Positions 33,612 through 42,829 of a DNA stretch of 64,000 nt are shown piece after piece. Positions within the stretch are counted from its first letter, which is position 1; every line of letters begins with the position of its first letter. The DNA is taken from the NCBI RefSeq assembly GCF_014698115.1, contig NZ_JACJSJ010000021.1, positions 35,745 through 99,744 on the forward strand. Reading direction: 5' to 3'. Below the pieces are notes generated by a model. The model worked only from the letters and a program-made list of their open reading frames with translations. It did no database searches and was not told the origin of the DNA. A program made the translations under genes and the position numbers. This DNA comes from Nostoc sp. FACHB-973 (lineage in GTDB: Bacteria; Cyanobacteriota; Cyanobacteriia; Cyanobacteriales; Nostocaceae).

Positions 33612-34055
33612 ATGACTTTCTTGACTTGGGTAAAAGACCAACAAAAAAATCTACAAGATTCTATTTCAAAGTTTAAAAACAAAGAATTTATGGATGCTGT
33701 CGTAGCTGGATGTGCTTTGGTAGCTGCTGCCGATGGAACTATTGATTCTGCCGAAAAACAAAAGATGGCGGCTTTTATTAGTCGAAGTGAAGAACTTCGG
33801 GTTTTCGATATGAATCATGTCATTGATAGATTCAATCATTTTGTTAGTGGTTTCGAGTTTGACTCGATTATTGGTAAAGGAGAAGCGCTAAAAGCTATGG
33901 GTAAGCTCAAGAAAAATTCCGAAGCTTCCAGATTAGTGATTAGAGTATGTTGTGCTATTGGTTCTGCTGATAATAATTTTGATGAATATGAGAAGCAAGT
34001 TGTTCGAGAAATTTGTCATCATTTAGATTTGGCTCCATCAGAGTTTCACTTATAA
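33612..34055 (+). CDS. terB: TerB-like protein
   Basis: 147 residues, helical, with the TerB pattern: FMDAVVAGCALVAAADGTIDSAEKQKMAAFI and the mirrored second acidic motif CCAIGSADNNFDEYEKQVVREICHHL. The two DG/DN-containing acidic loops are typical of TerB and are thought to bind metal ions. GAGCT precedes the ATG. It ends the first Ter transcription unit: a strong terminator follows. Confidence 0.9.
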   Translation: MTFLTWVKDQQKNLQDSISKFKNKEFMDAVVAGCALVAAADGTIDSAEKQKMAAFISRSEELRVFDMNHVIDRFNHFVSGFEFDSIIGKGEALKAMGKLKKNSEASRLVIRVCCAIGSADNNFDEYEKQVVREICHHLDLAPSEFHL

Positions 34056-34077
34056 ATAAATTTCGTATATTTTTTAT

Positions 34078-34131
34078 AATTGAGTACCTCTTCATTTAAC
34101 TACATATGAAGAAGTACTCAATTATTTTTTT
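34078..34131 (+). terminator. Strong rho-independent terminator after terB
   Basis: AATTGAGTACCTCTTCAT and ATGAAGAAGTACTCAATT pair over 18 positions with one mismatch around an 8-base loop, followed by ATTTTTTT. Confidence 0.92.
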
Positions 34132-34469
34132 GCTAAAGCATAATTTCGTATTTTAGCTATCAATCATTAACTTTTTTTACTATTTTGTATACATAAATTA
34201 ATGCTTTGAAAATATTTTTAATTCCAAGTATTTCAGTACTTTTACTGCTTCAGATTAGTATAAAGTTTTTCTATAATCACATTTAAAGTTACTAGCTAAC
34301 AAAGTTGCTAATAATTAGAATTAGCAAATAGAAAATTTAATGAAAATTGCTAGTAATTTAATTATTTAAAATCTCAAGTCTAATCTTTATTTATTACTGA
34401 TTCTGAGTAAATCAAGAACAGCTACTTGAGTGCGTCTATCCTCCGCTTTAATTTCAAGGAGATTGAATA
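34132..34469. other. AT-rich promoter region of the terD operon
   Basis: No gene seen in about 340 bases. It is very AT-rich (many TTTAAT/TAATTA runs), as expected for a promoter region, and an AAGGAGA ribosome site just before 34470 decides the GTG start of the first terD. Confidence 0.55.
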
Positions 34470-35045
34470 GTGACAATCACACTGGCAAAAGGTCAACGTG
34501 TATCTCTTGAGAAAGTTGCACCAGGTCTTTCTCAAGTTTTTATTGGTCTTGGATGGGATGTTAAATCTACTGATACTGGTACTGACTTTGATTTGGATGC
34601 CTCAATTTTTCTCCTAAACGCTAATGACAAGTTAGTATCTGAATCTCATTTAGTTTTTTACAACAACCCTACAAGTCCTGATACTAATAAGTCAGTACAA
34701 CATTTAGGAGATAACCTCACGGGTAAAGGTGAAGGAGATGATGAGACAATCAAAATTTCTCTGAATCAAGTACCTAGTGATATTGAAAAAATTGCTATAG
34801 CTGTAACTATTCACGAAGCAGAAAAACGCAATCAAAATTTTGGCCAAGTACAAAATGCATTTGTACGTCTTGTGAATGAGCAAACAAAGGAAGAAGCTGT
34901 CCGCTATGAACTTACAGAAGACTACTCCATTGAGACAGCGTTAATCATGGCTGAACTTTATCGTAAAGACGGTGAGTGGCGTTTAAACGCAGTTGGCTCT
35001 GGCTATCAAGGTGGTTTACAGGCACTTCTTGAGCGCTACAACTAA
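34470..35045 (+). CDS. terD: TerD family calcium-binding stress protein (copy 1)
   Basis: 191 residues, the standard TerD length. Hallmarks: ITLAKGQRVSLEKVAPGLSQVFIGLGWDV, FDLDASIFLLN, VFYNNPTSPD, GDNLTGKGEGDDETIKI and the C-terminal FVRLVNEQT...ELYRKDGEWRLNAVGSGY. The conserved Asp/Asn residues (DLDAS, GDNLTG, GDDE) are the calcium ligands known from TerD structures. The GTG start is supported by AAGGAGA seven bases upstream. TerD proteins are cytoplasmic, peripheral to membranes, and confer tolerance to tellurite, phage or oxidative stress in other bacteria. Confidence 0.95.
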   Translation: MTITLAKGQRVSLEKVAPGLSQVFIGLGWDVKSTDTGTDFDLDASIFLLNANDKLVSESHLVFYNNPTSPDTNKSVQHLGDNLTGKGEGDDETIKISLNQVPSDIEKIAIAVTIHEAEKRNQNFGQVQNAFVRLVNEQTKEEAVRYELTEDYSIETALIMAELYRKDGEWRLNAVGSGYQGGLQALLERYN

Positions 35046-35177
35046 ACAATTCTCTAAAAAGCTAAAACAATTTCATTGCAGGAAGAAGTCAGAATTCTAA
35101 CTCTGCTTATTTTGACTTCTGCCCTTACATAATTGGTAACTTTTGTTAAAGGTTGAATTTAAGGAGACTAAAAAGTA

Positions 35178-35753
35178 ATGGCAGTTACATTAACAAAAGG
35201 ACAGCGCGTATCTCTTGAAAAAGTTGCACCAGGACTTACTGAGGTATTTGTTGGTCTTGGATGGGATGTCAAAGCAATGGACACTGGCTATGACTTTGAC
35301 CTAGACGCATCTGCTTTTATGCTGAATAGTAATGACAAGCTAATATCTGACAACCACTTTATTTTCTACAACAATCTTACCAGCCCTGATCAAAGTAAGT
35401 CAGTTCAACATACAGGAGATAATCTTACAGGTGTAGGCGATGGTGATGATGAAGTCATCAAGATTAATCTGCAAAAAGTTCCTACTGATGTTCAGAAAAT
35501 TGTCATCACTGTAACTATTCATGAAGCCGCACAAAGAAGTCAAAACTTTGGTCAGGTTCAAAATGCTTTTGTTCGTGTAGTCAATGCTCAGACTAGCCAG
35601 GAAGTAGTTAGATACGACCTGGTTGAGGATTACTCTATTGAAACTGCATTAGTCATGGCTGAAATCTATCGTAAGGACGGAGAGTGGCGTTTAAATGCCG
35701 TTGGTTCCGGCTATCAAGGTGGATTAAAAGCTTTATTAGATCGTTATAGCTAG
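35178..35753 (+). CDS. terD: TerD family calcium-binding stress protein (copy 2)
   Basis: 191 residues, a close paralogue of the preceding copy (same length, and motif-for-motif match including FDLDASAFMLN, GDNLTGVGDGDDEVIKI and AEIYRKDGEWRLNAVGSGYQGG). Tandem duplication of terD is common in Ter operons. AAGGAG precedes the ATG by about eleven bases. The next terD-type gene starts ten bases after its stop. Calcium ligands are conserved. Confidence 0.95.
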   Translation: MAVTLTKGQRVSLEKVAPGLTEVFVGLGWDVKAMDTGYDFDLDASAFMLNSNDKLISDNHFIFYNNLTSPDQSKSVQHTGDNLTGVGDGDDEVIKINLQKVPTDVQKIVITVTIHEAAQRSQNFGQVQNAFVRVVNAQTSQEVVRYDLVEDYSIETALVMAEIYRKDGEWRLNAVGSGYQGGLKALLDRYS

Positions 35754-35763
35754 GAGATTTACG

Positions 35764-36369
35764 ATGGCAATTAGTTTACAAAAAGGACAGAGGATTTCCC
35801 TTTCTAAGGAAGCTCCTAATCTAACCAAGTTGATGTGTGGGTTAGGTTGGGATGTTGCAAAACGTTCAGGTGGTGGGTTTTTTAGCAATTTTGGTGGTGG
35901 TGGCCATCAGTATGACCTAGATGCCTCTGTAATCTGCCTAGATGCAAATGGCAAGCTAACAGCTAAAGAGAATATTATCTACTTTGGTAATCTTCAACAT
36001 CCATCAGGATCAATCACTCATACAGGGGACAATTTAACCGGCGCAGGTGATGGTGATGATGAGGTAATAATTGTTGATTTACCTCGCATCCCAACCCAGA
36101 TTGCTAAATTGGTTTTCGTAGTCAATATTTACGAATGCATTGCCCGTAAACAAGACTTTAGCCAAATTGAAAATGCCTTTGTACGCCTCGTTAATGCAGC
36201 TAATAACAAAGAATTGGCTCGATATAACCTATCAGGTAAAGAGTATGGAGGCATGACAGGAATGATATTAGCTGAAGTGTATCGGCACAACGATGAGTGG
36301 AAAATGGCGGCTGTCGGCAATGGCACTAATGTCAATGGTTTAGGGGAACTGATCAAGTCTTACTGTTGA
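35764..36369 (+). CDS. TerD family protein with a glycine-rich insert (copy 3)
   Basis: 201 residues. The TerD motifs are retained (KGQRISLSKEAPNLTKLMCGLGWDV, YDLDASVICLD, GDNLTGAGDGDDEVIIV, AEVYRHNDEWKMAAVGNG), but a roughly 15-residue Gly/Phe-rich loop (SGGGFFSNFGGGGHQ) is inserted between the first and second strands, as in the TerE/TerX-like branch. GGAG seven bases ahead of the ATG. Lies in a tight operon between terD copy 2 and the TerA-like gene. Confidence 0.92.
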   Translation: MAISLQKGQRISLSKEAPNLTKLMCGLGWDVAKRSGGGFFSNFGGGGHQYDLDASVICLDANGKLTAKENIIYFGNLQHPSGSITHTGDNLTGAGDGDDEVIIVDLPRIPTQIAKLVFVVNIYECIARKQDFSQIENAFVRLVNAANNKELARYNLSGKEYGGMTGMILAEVYRHNDEWKMAAVGNGTNVNGLGELIKSYC

Positions 36370-36389
36370 ATATCTAGGATTATGCAATC

Positions 36390-36998
36390 ATGGCTATTAC
36401 TCTGAAAAAGAGTGGCGATTCTCACAAGATAGACCTAAGTAAGGCAGGTCAATCTAAGCAGTTAACGGTTCATGTCAACCTCAACTGGAACCAACAATCT
36501 AATCAAAATGTTGGATTCTTTGGTAAATTGCTTGGTGCTGATAGTCCGCCTGACTTAGACTTGGGATGTATGTATGAGACGGTTGACGGTGCTAAAGGTG
36601 TCATTCAACCTCTGGGAGGTAACTTTGGTGCTAAAAATTCTTCTCCCTACATATTTCTTGATAAAGATGACCGTACTGGAGCGGCTTCAGACGGTGAAAA
36701 TATGTTCATTTACAGGCCTGATACCATCAAACGAGTGATGTTTTTTGCCCTAATTTATCGGGGAGCGTCTGATTTTAGGTCTGTGGGTGGGCGAATGTTT
36801 TTCAAGATTAGTAATGGTGAAGAGATTTATTTAGAACTAAATAACCCAGGCGTAAATAAACCTTTCTGTGCTGCGGCTATAGTTAGCAATCTCGGCTTTC
36901 AAGTAACAATTTTGAAGGAAGAAAAATACTTTAGCGGCCATCAAGAGGCAGACAAAAACTACCATTTTGGTTTTAACTGGGTAGCAGGCTCTAAGTAA
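36390..36998 (+). CDS. TerA-like protein of the TerD superfamily
   Basis: 202 residues. The start AITLKKSGDSHKIDLSKAG is followed by HVNLNWNQQ, a PDLDLGCMYE strand, IFLDKDDRTGAASDGENMFI, and MFFALIYRGASDFRSVGGRMFFKISNGEEIYLEL. This is the TerA branch, which keeps the TerD jelly-roll but has weaker calcium-ligand signatures (DKDDRTG, SDGEN). It probably forms a complex with the TerD proteins encoded just before it. Its stop is one base from the start of the metzincin gene. Confidence 0.85.
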   Translation: MAITLKKSGDSHKIDLSKAGQSKQLTVHVNLNWNQQSNQNVGFFGKLLGADSPPDLDLGCMYETVDGAKGVIQPLGGNFGAKNSSPYIFLDKDDRTGAASDGENMFIYRPDTIKRVMFFALIYRGASDFRSVGGRMFFKISNGEEIYLELNNPGVNKPFCAAAIVSNLGFQVTILKEEKYFSGHQEADKNYHFGFNWVAGSK

Positions 36999-36999
36999 A

Positions 37000-37701
37000 A
37001 TGTCGCTTTACGATCGCCTAAATTTAACTAAGCCAAATCGTAAACTACAAATTCCCATTTGGGAACGAATTAACCTTGATAGACCTCCTAAGCCTCGCTG
37101 TCAAGGTTGTCGTTCTCGAATTCAAACGACTTGGCGAATTTGTCCCCATTGTGGATGGTTAATAGCTAAAAAGAATAGTGAAGTTCGCCATTGCGTATGG
37201 GTTGATATTTCGGGAATGTTTGTTGGCACTGGAGATAATAGCACCATGCTAGAAGTGATGGGAGATTCTCTAGCTAAAGTCTTTAGTGCTTTTAGAAGCA
37301 TTAATGTATTTTTGACTTCAGAACCACCAGATGAAAGAGAGTGGGGGCAAAATTTTACTCACATTTATGTGTTAATCGATCAAGAACCAGTTGACTATTT
37401 AGGAATAGCCAGTTTTAGTCATGGCAAAGTCACGAATGTTGCGGCTGTTCGCATAGACCAAATACTTCGTGCTTCTGAGCAGGCTAGTCTAAATTTAGCC
37501 CAATTATCTAACTTGATTGCTAACACTATTGCCCATGAAATCGGTCATACCTTGGGATTAGATCATTCTGAATTACCCACAGATGTGATGCACGATGGAC
37601 TCGACCACCGAATTCACAGCTTGATGCCTCCTTCATTTCATGCCGAGCAGATCATCTTAATGAATAATGCCATTCGCAAATATAAATCTTTGCCAACTTG
37701 A
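37000..37701 (+). CDS. Metzincin-type zinc protease with N-terminal zinc ribbon
   Basis: 233 residues. A four-cysteine zinc ribbon (C34, C37, C48, C51: CQGC...CPHCG) is followed by a protease domain with the full zinc site HEIGHTLGLDH (179-189) and a downstream Met-turn candidate VMHDG, i.e. HExxHxxGxxH as in matrixins. There is no signal peptide, so it appears cytoplasmic, which is unusual for a metzincin. The gene starts one base after the TerA-like gene and is clearly part of the terD operon. It may process or regulate Ter partners (inference). I do not know a characterised homologue. Confidence 0.85.
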   Translation: MSLYDRLNLTKPNRKLQIPIWERINLDRPPKPRCQGCRSRIQTTWRICPHCGWLIAKKNSEVRHCVWVDISGMFVGTGDNSTMLEVMGDSLAKVFSAFRSINVFLTSEPPDEREWGQNFTHIYVLIDQEPVDYLGIASFSHGKVTNVAAVRIDQILRASEQASLNLAQLSNLIANTIAHEIGHTLGLDHSELPTDVMHDGLDHRIHSLMPPSFHAEQIILMNNAIRKYKSLPT

Positions 37702-37878
37702 CTCTTGATATAAGTCTGCGTTCTCTTTGGGATTTATAGCATTTACAGATAGTTGCAATACATCTTAGTAGAGCCAAAAAGCTCAGAACTAGGGTTGAAA
37801 TGGCATGGCTGAATATTTATTTGGTATTGATGTGTAATCTAGCTCGGATATAGCTTTTGACAATTCAATGGATACAAT

Positions 37879-40842
37879 ATGCTTACTAATGAGAATAATA
37901 AGCTCAATAACGTTAAATTACCATATCAAGGATTAACTTCCGAAGAAGTTAAAGCCAATCGTCAAAAATATGGTGCTAATGTTCTGACACCACCAGAACG
38001 AGATCCACTATGGAAATTATTTCTGGAAAAATTTGAAGACCCCGTAATTCGGATTTTGATGATTGCAGCAGCGATCGCAATTACTGTTGGGATTTTAGAG
38101 GGTGAATATGCTGAAGGTTTAGGGATTGTAGTTGCTATCTTATTAGCAACAACTCTAGCATTTATCAATGAATACAAAGCCAATCAAGAATTTGATATCC
38201 TCAATCAGGTTTATGATGAAGTTGCTATCAAAGTTATCCGCGATGGCAACTTTACCACTATCCCCCGCAAAGAGTTAGTTGTGGGAGATATTACTTACCT
38301 AGAACAAGGTGAAGAAGTCCCGGCTGATGGAGAAGTTTTAGAAGAAGTTGCCTTAGAGATTGACCAATCAAAAATTACTGGTGAGGCAGAACCAGTTAAA
38401 AAACTTACTCAAATTGACGCGAAGAATCAAGGTATTGAAGAAGGAACCTATCCTGCCTACAATATTTATCGCAGTACGATAGTTGAGCAAGGACACGGTT
38501 ATTTTCAAGTCACTGCCGTTGGAGATAACACAGAAATTGGTAAATTAGCAATAGCAGTTGCGACTGTCGAAAGCGAACAAGATACACCACTCAACCATCA
38601 ACTAGAAAAACTCAGTAAAGTGATTGGTGTGGTTGGTCTTGGCTTTGCTGGTCTTACTTTTGTATCTTTGTTAGTACGCGGCTTTGCTATAGGGGAGTTA
38701 AGCTTATCTTCTCAGCAGTGGTATGTTGTTGGATTATTAATTACTGGTGTATTAGTAGCATTGAACCGAGTATGGCTACCTGTAGTTTTCGATGGACTAG
38801 AATTAGCTGGTAGTAAAATTCAAGCACCAGAATGGTTGGAAAATAATGGTCTTGTTGATTGGCTAAAAACTATTGGTATCGGACTAGCCATTTTTACTAT
38901 TGGACTTGCTTTAGGATATCCTCTAGGCTTAATTCCTGGTTCTGTAAATAGCTGGGTACCTAGTAATGTTGCCAAGGCATTACTACATTATTTCATGGTT
39001 GCTGTGACAATTATTGTAGTAGCTGTGCCGGAAGGTTTGGCGATGAGTGTCACTCTCAGTCTTGCTTATAGTATGCGAAAAATGGCTGCTGCCAATAATT
39101 TAGTGCGTCGAATGCACGCTTGCGAAACTATTGGTGCGGCTACAGTGATTTGTTCTGATAAGACTGGTACTCTTACCCAAAATCAAATGCGGGTGTATGA
39201 AGTCAATTTTCCTAGTTGGGATACTCAACTAGCACCTGCACTCAAAGATGTGCAAGCATTAATAGCGGAAGCGATCGCTACCAATAGTACTGCTGATTTA
39301 GAGAAAAAACCTTTGCAGGCTCCTCGTGCCATTGGTAATGCTACGGAGGGAGCTTTACTTTTATGGCTAGATAGTCAAGAAATTGATTACATAGCCTACC
39401 GGAGTAACTTTCAGATTAAATCCCGCATTCCTTTTTCTGGTCAGAAAAAATACATGGGTACAATTGGTAATTCCTCTGTGACTGGAGAGGATGTACTTTA
39501 TGTAAAAGGAGCGCCAGAAGTAATTTTAGAACGTTGTTCGCAGATTCTGACAGCGCAAGGTCTACAACCACTTCAGAATCAAACGGCGATCGCTCATGCA
39601 ATTAAAGATTACCAAAAACGCGGGATGCGAGCGTTAGGCTTCGCTTACAGTAAAGTCTCAGAGTATTCCAGTGAAACGAACTTGGATGATCTGGCTCAAG
39701 AGATGATCTGGCTGGGGTTTACAGCAATTTTAGACCCTTTGCGTCAAGAAGTACCTGATGCTATCCAAGGCTGTTTAAATGCAGGAATTAAAGTCAAAGT
39801 TGTTACAGGTGATAACTCGGAGACAGCTAAAGAGATTGGGCGGCAAATAGGACTTTGGGAAGAAGATGATGACTTTAATAGTGGTTATCTCCATCTTACA
39901 GGTCAACAGTTTGCTCAACTAAGTGACCAAGAAGCCAGTCAAGCAGTGCAGGAATTAAAAATACTTTCTAGAGCGCGTCCCCTGGATAAGCTACGGCTAG
40001 TAAAACTATTACAGGAAAATAATCAGGTAGTAGGTGTGACTGGTGATGGCACAAACGATGCTGCTGCTCTCAAGCAAGCTCAAGTAGGTTTAGCAATGGG
40101 TAGTGGCACAGCGATCGCTAAAGAAGCTAGTGACATTATTCTTCTTGATGATTCTTTTGGCAGTATTGTAAATGCAGTTGTTTGGGGGCGATCGCTTTAC
40201 CAGAACATCCAAAAATTTATTCTGTTTCAGTTAACAATTAATGTTGTAGCTTTGGGAATTGCTTTAACAGGCCCATTCATTGGAGTAGCACTGCCTCTAA
40301 CAGTCACACAAATGCTGTGGGTGAACTTGATTATGGATACTTTTGCTGCTTTGGCTTTAGCAACAGAACCACCCCATCGGAGCGTTATGCAGCGTCCTCC
40401 TCGTAATCCAGAAGCGTTTATTGTCACTAAACCGATGGCACAGAATATTTTCACTACTGGATTTGCATTTTTGATGTTCCTAATAGTTTTCTTACAATAT
40501 ATCCGCAAGGATGGGAATATCAGCACTTATGAGCTTTCTGTGTTCTTCGCTGTGTTTGTGATGTTACAGTTTTGGAATTTATTTAATGCTCGATGCTTGG
40601 GGTTAAAACAGTCTGCTTTTAAAGGTTTGTCTAATAACAAAGGATTTGTGGCGATCGCTATCACTATTTTGGTGGGACAAATATTGATTATTCAGTTTGG
40701 TGGTAGCGTTTTTAGAACAGTACCTTTAACTTTCACAGACTGGATAAGCGTAATTGCTGGAACGTCTATAGTTCTTTGGATTGGTGAACTTTGGCGTTTA
40801 ACGATGCGAGCAAAGTTGAAAAAATCGGCACTGGTTAGTTAA
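37879..40842 (+). CDS. Calcium-type P-type ATPase with an extra membrane segment insert
   Basis: 987 residues. Phosphorylation site D427 in CSDKTGTLTQNQM; actuator TGE (as TGEAEP); hinge motif GVTGDGTNDAAALKQA; membrane motif VVAVPEGLAMSVTLSLAYSM, of the PMCA-like P2B Ca2+ pumps. The N-terminus begins like other P2 pumps (PYQGLTSEEVKANRQKYGANVL). About 90 residues with two further hydrophobic stretches (VVGLLITGVLVALNRV and TIGIGLAIFTIGLALGYP) are inserted between the third and fourth core membrane helices. It likely exports Ca2+. It lies between TerD genes and the TerF-like gene, and since TerD proteins bind calcium a link to Ca2+ homeostasis is plausible. Confidence 0.92.
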   Translation: MLTNENNKLNNVKLPYQGLTSEEVKANRQKYGANVLTPPERDPLWKLFLEKFEDPVIRILMIAAAIAITVGILEGEYAEGLGIVVAILLATTLAFINEYKANQEFDILNQVYDEVAIKVIRDGNFTTIPRKELVVGDITYLEQGEEVPADGEVLEEVALEIDQSKITGEAEPVKKLTQIDAKNQGIEEGTYPAYNIYRSTIVEQGHGYFQVTAVGDNTEIGKLAIAVATVESEQDTPLNHQLEKLSKVIGVVGLGFAGLTFVSLLVRGFAIGELSLSSQQWYVVGLLITGVLVALNRVWLPVVFDGLELAGSKIQAPEWLENNGLVDWLKTIGIGLAIFTIGLALGYPLGLIPGSVNSWVPSNVAKALLHYFMVAVTIIVVAVPEGLAMSVTLSLAYSMRKMAAANNLVRRMHACETIGAATVICSDKTGTLTQNQMRVYEVNFPSWDTQLAPALKDVQALIAEAIATNSTADLEKKPLQAPRAIGNATEGALLLWLDSQEIDYIAYRSNFQIKSRIPFSGQKKYMGTIGNSSVTGEDVLYVKGAPEVILERCSQILTAQGLQPLQNQTAIAHAIKDYQKRGMRALGFAYSKVSEYSSETNLDDLAQEMIWLGFTAILDPLRQEVPDAIQGCLNAGIKVKVVTGDNSETAKEIGRQIGLWEEDDDFNSGYLHLTGQQFAQLSDQEASQAVQELKILSRARPLDKLRLVKLLQENNQVVGVTGDGTNDAAALKQAQVGLAMGSGTAIAKEASDIILLDDSFGSIVNAVVWGRSLYQNIQKFILFQLTINVVALGIALTGPFIGVALPLTVTQMLWVNLIMDTFAALALATEPPHRSVMQRPPRNPEAFIVTKPMAQNIFTTGFAFLMFLIVFLQYIRKDGNISTYELSVFFAVFVMLQFWNLFNARCLGLKQSAFKGLSNNKGFVAIAITILVGQILIIQFGGSVFRTVPLTFTDWISVIAGTSIVLWIGELWRLTMRAKLKKSALVS

Positions 40843-40891
40843 TTCACTCAACGCACTGGATGGTAAAGTCCTGAATCAGGGTTATACCTCT

Positions 40892-40909
40892 AACCCAGCC
40901 CACTGGGTT
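40892..40909. other. Short hairpin after the P-type ATPase gene
   Basis: AACCCAG-CCCA-CTGGGTT: a perfect 7-bp stem 50 bases after the stop. There is no T run, so it is not a standard terminator. Confidence 0.5.
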
Positions 40910-41071
40910 CGCCTTCCCTACTTCAGTTAATAATCTCCTCCGGCTTTTTTGCATTAACTTGGATGCGATCGCTCATTTCTACTAGTTGGCATCGAGCCGG
41001 AGATCTCAGCTCAATGCTTTTTTCAGATAGATAACTTCATACAAAAAGTCAACCAAAATAATTTCTAGAAA

Positions 41072-42481
41072 ATGGAAACTGAATTAATCAAAGGTGCTAG
41101 ATTTAATCTTTCTAAAGAAGCTCCCGATTTAAAGAAGGTAGCTATTTGTTTAGGCTGGCAGGTAAGTCAGAATGGACAACCGTATGATATTGATGCTTCT
41201 GTATTCATGTTAGGACTGGATAGCAAAGTTCCTAATGAAAAATATTTTGTATTCTACAACAACCTGCAATCTCCTGATGCTTCTATAAAACACAGTGGAG
41301 ATAATAGAACAGGAGGAAGCAATGGAGATGATGAGACAATTTATGTTGATTTATCAAAAGTCAACCCAGCTATTCAGGAAATAGTTTTTGTTGTTACTAT
41401 TCACGAAGGGCAGGAAAAAAATCAAAGTTTTAGCCAAATCAAAAATGCCTTTATTAAAATCTATAATCAAGAAACAGGAAATTCTTTGGTTCGCTACAAC
41501 TTGAGAGAAAATTTTTCTCAAGAGACAGCTTTGGAATTTGGTCGGTTATATAAAAAGGATGGTGAATGGCGATTTCGAGCAGTAGGAGAAGGTTATAAAT
41601 CGGGACTCCAAAGTTTTGTAGATAAGTATATTGTTGAAACTAAACAGGAAGAAAAGAAAGAAGCACCTAAAGTAAAAACTCCTGAGATTCCTGTAATAAC
41701 TCCTGCTAAAGATATTAAACCACAGAATATTGATATTACAAAAAAAGCCGATATCAGCCTTTTAAAAACAAAAGTAGATATTGTTCTAAAAAAGAAAGAT
41801 ATTGGTAATGTTGTAGCCAGAATTGCTTTAGTTTTAGATATTTCTGGTTCTATGACCAATCAATATACTTCAGGTGCGATACAAGCATTTCTTGAAAGAA
41901 TAGTACCAGTGGCTAGTAGATTAGATGATGATGGTAAATTAGATGTCTGGTTTTTTGGTTCAACATTCAAAAGAACAAGAATAGTGACAGAAAGGAATGT
42001 TGATGGCTATATACAAAAAGAATGTGGCGAAACCAAGAGAGCTTTACTTGTTTTTAAAATGCCCTCTCTGATGTTGGAATTAGGTTGTGGTAACAATGAA
42101 ACCCTTGTAATACGAGATGTAATCAATAAATATACTCAAGAAGAACCTAGTAAGTTGCCTACGTTGATTGTGTTTCTTAGTGATGGCGGAGTTATTGATG
42201 AGCAAGGAATTAAAAGAGCTGTAGTTGATGCAGCAAAATATCCCATCTTTTGGCAATTTGTTGGTTTAGCTGGCTCTAACTATGGAATTTTAGAAAAATT
42301 AGACAATATGAATGGTCGCATTATTGATAATGCCAATTTTTTCCATGTAGATGATTTAATAAAAATTACAGATGAGCAATTGTATGAAAGATTACTAAAC
42401 GAATTTCCAACTTGGATTAGAGAGGCAAGGGCTAAAGGTATATTGAGTGATACTGTTGGCGAAAGTGTTACAAAGGCATAA
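41072..42481 (+). CDS. TerF-like protein: TerD domain fused to a vWA domain
   Basis: 469 residues. Residues 1-190 are a complete TerD domain (FNLSKEAPDLKKVAICLGW, YDIDASVFML, GDNRTGGSNGDDETI). A Lys/Pro-rich linker (about 192-235) leads to a von Willebrand A domain (about 250-455) with the MIDAS motif D256-ISGSM and the later FLSDGGV. The TerD-vWA order is that of enterobacterial TerF. vWA domains mediate metal-dependent protein contacts, so this protein probably links the TerD complex to a partner. It stands about 230 bases after the Ca2+ ATPase gene. Confidence 0.92.
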   Translation: METELIKGARFNLSKEAPDLKKVAICLGWQVSQNGQPYDIDASVFMLGLDSKVPNEKYFVFYNNLQSPDASIKHSGDNRTGGSNGDDETIYVDLSKVNPAIQEIVFVVTIHEGQEKNQSFSQIKNAFIKIYNQETGNSLVRYNLRENFSQETALEFGRLYKKDGEWRFRAVGEGYKSGLQSFVDKYIVETKQEEKKEAPKVKTPEIPVITPAKDIKPQNIDITKKADISLLKTKVDIVLKKKDIGNVVARIALVLDISGSMTNQYTSGAIQAFLERIVPVASRLDDDGKLDVWFFGSTFKRTRIVTERNVDGYIQKECGETKRALLVFKMPSLMLELGCGNNETLVIRDVINKYTQEEPSKLPTLIVFLSDGGVIDEQGIKRAVVDAAKYPIFWQFVGLAGSNYGILEKLDNMNGRIIDNANFFHVDDLIKITDEQLYERLLNEFPTWIREARAKGILSDTVGESVTKA

Positions 42482-42829
42482 ATTAAAGTATTACAATTGA
42501 AAGCCGCAACGACAGATTGAAGGTTTGAGGTTATGTAGTACTTACATTTACAACTATGTAGCACATTCACAAACAGTATCAGCAATCGTACCGAAAGTTA
42601 AGCTAAGGCTGAAAACCTTGCTAGGTAAGGATTATCTCAATCAATATTTATTTTTTGCAATTCTCAAAGTACCAATTAATCTATAAGCTATTTGGCACAG
42701 CTTTTTTATACGTTACAGCTTCCAAGTATAATAGTAAAAATCTTTTGGAATGCACTTGGATGTGGGTCGCTATCGGGTTGAAATTTTGAAAAATCTTGAG
42801 GCATTTTTCTAATTTTTTATCGGTCGTAG
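42482..42829. other. Intergenic stretch between terF-like gene and the convergent protease gene
   Basis: No gene seen. AT-rich, with no clear terminator hairpin and no repeat that I recognise. Confidence 0.5.
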
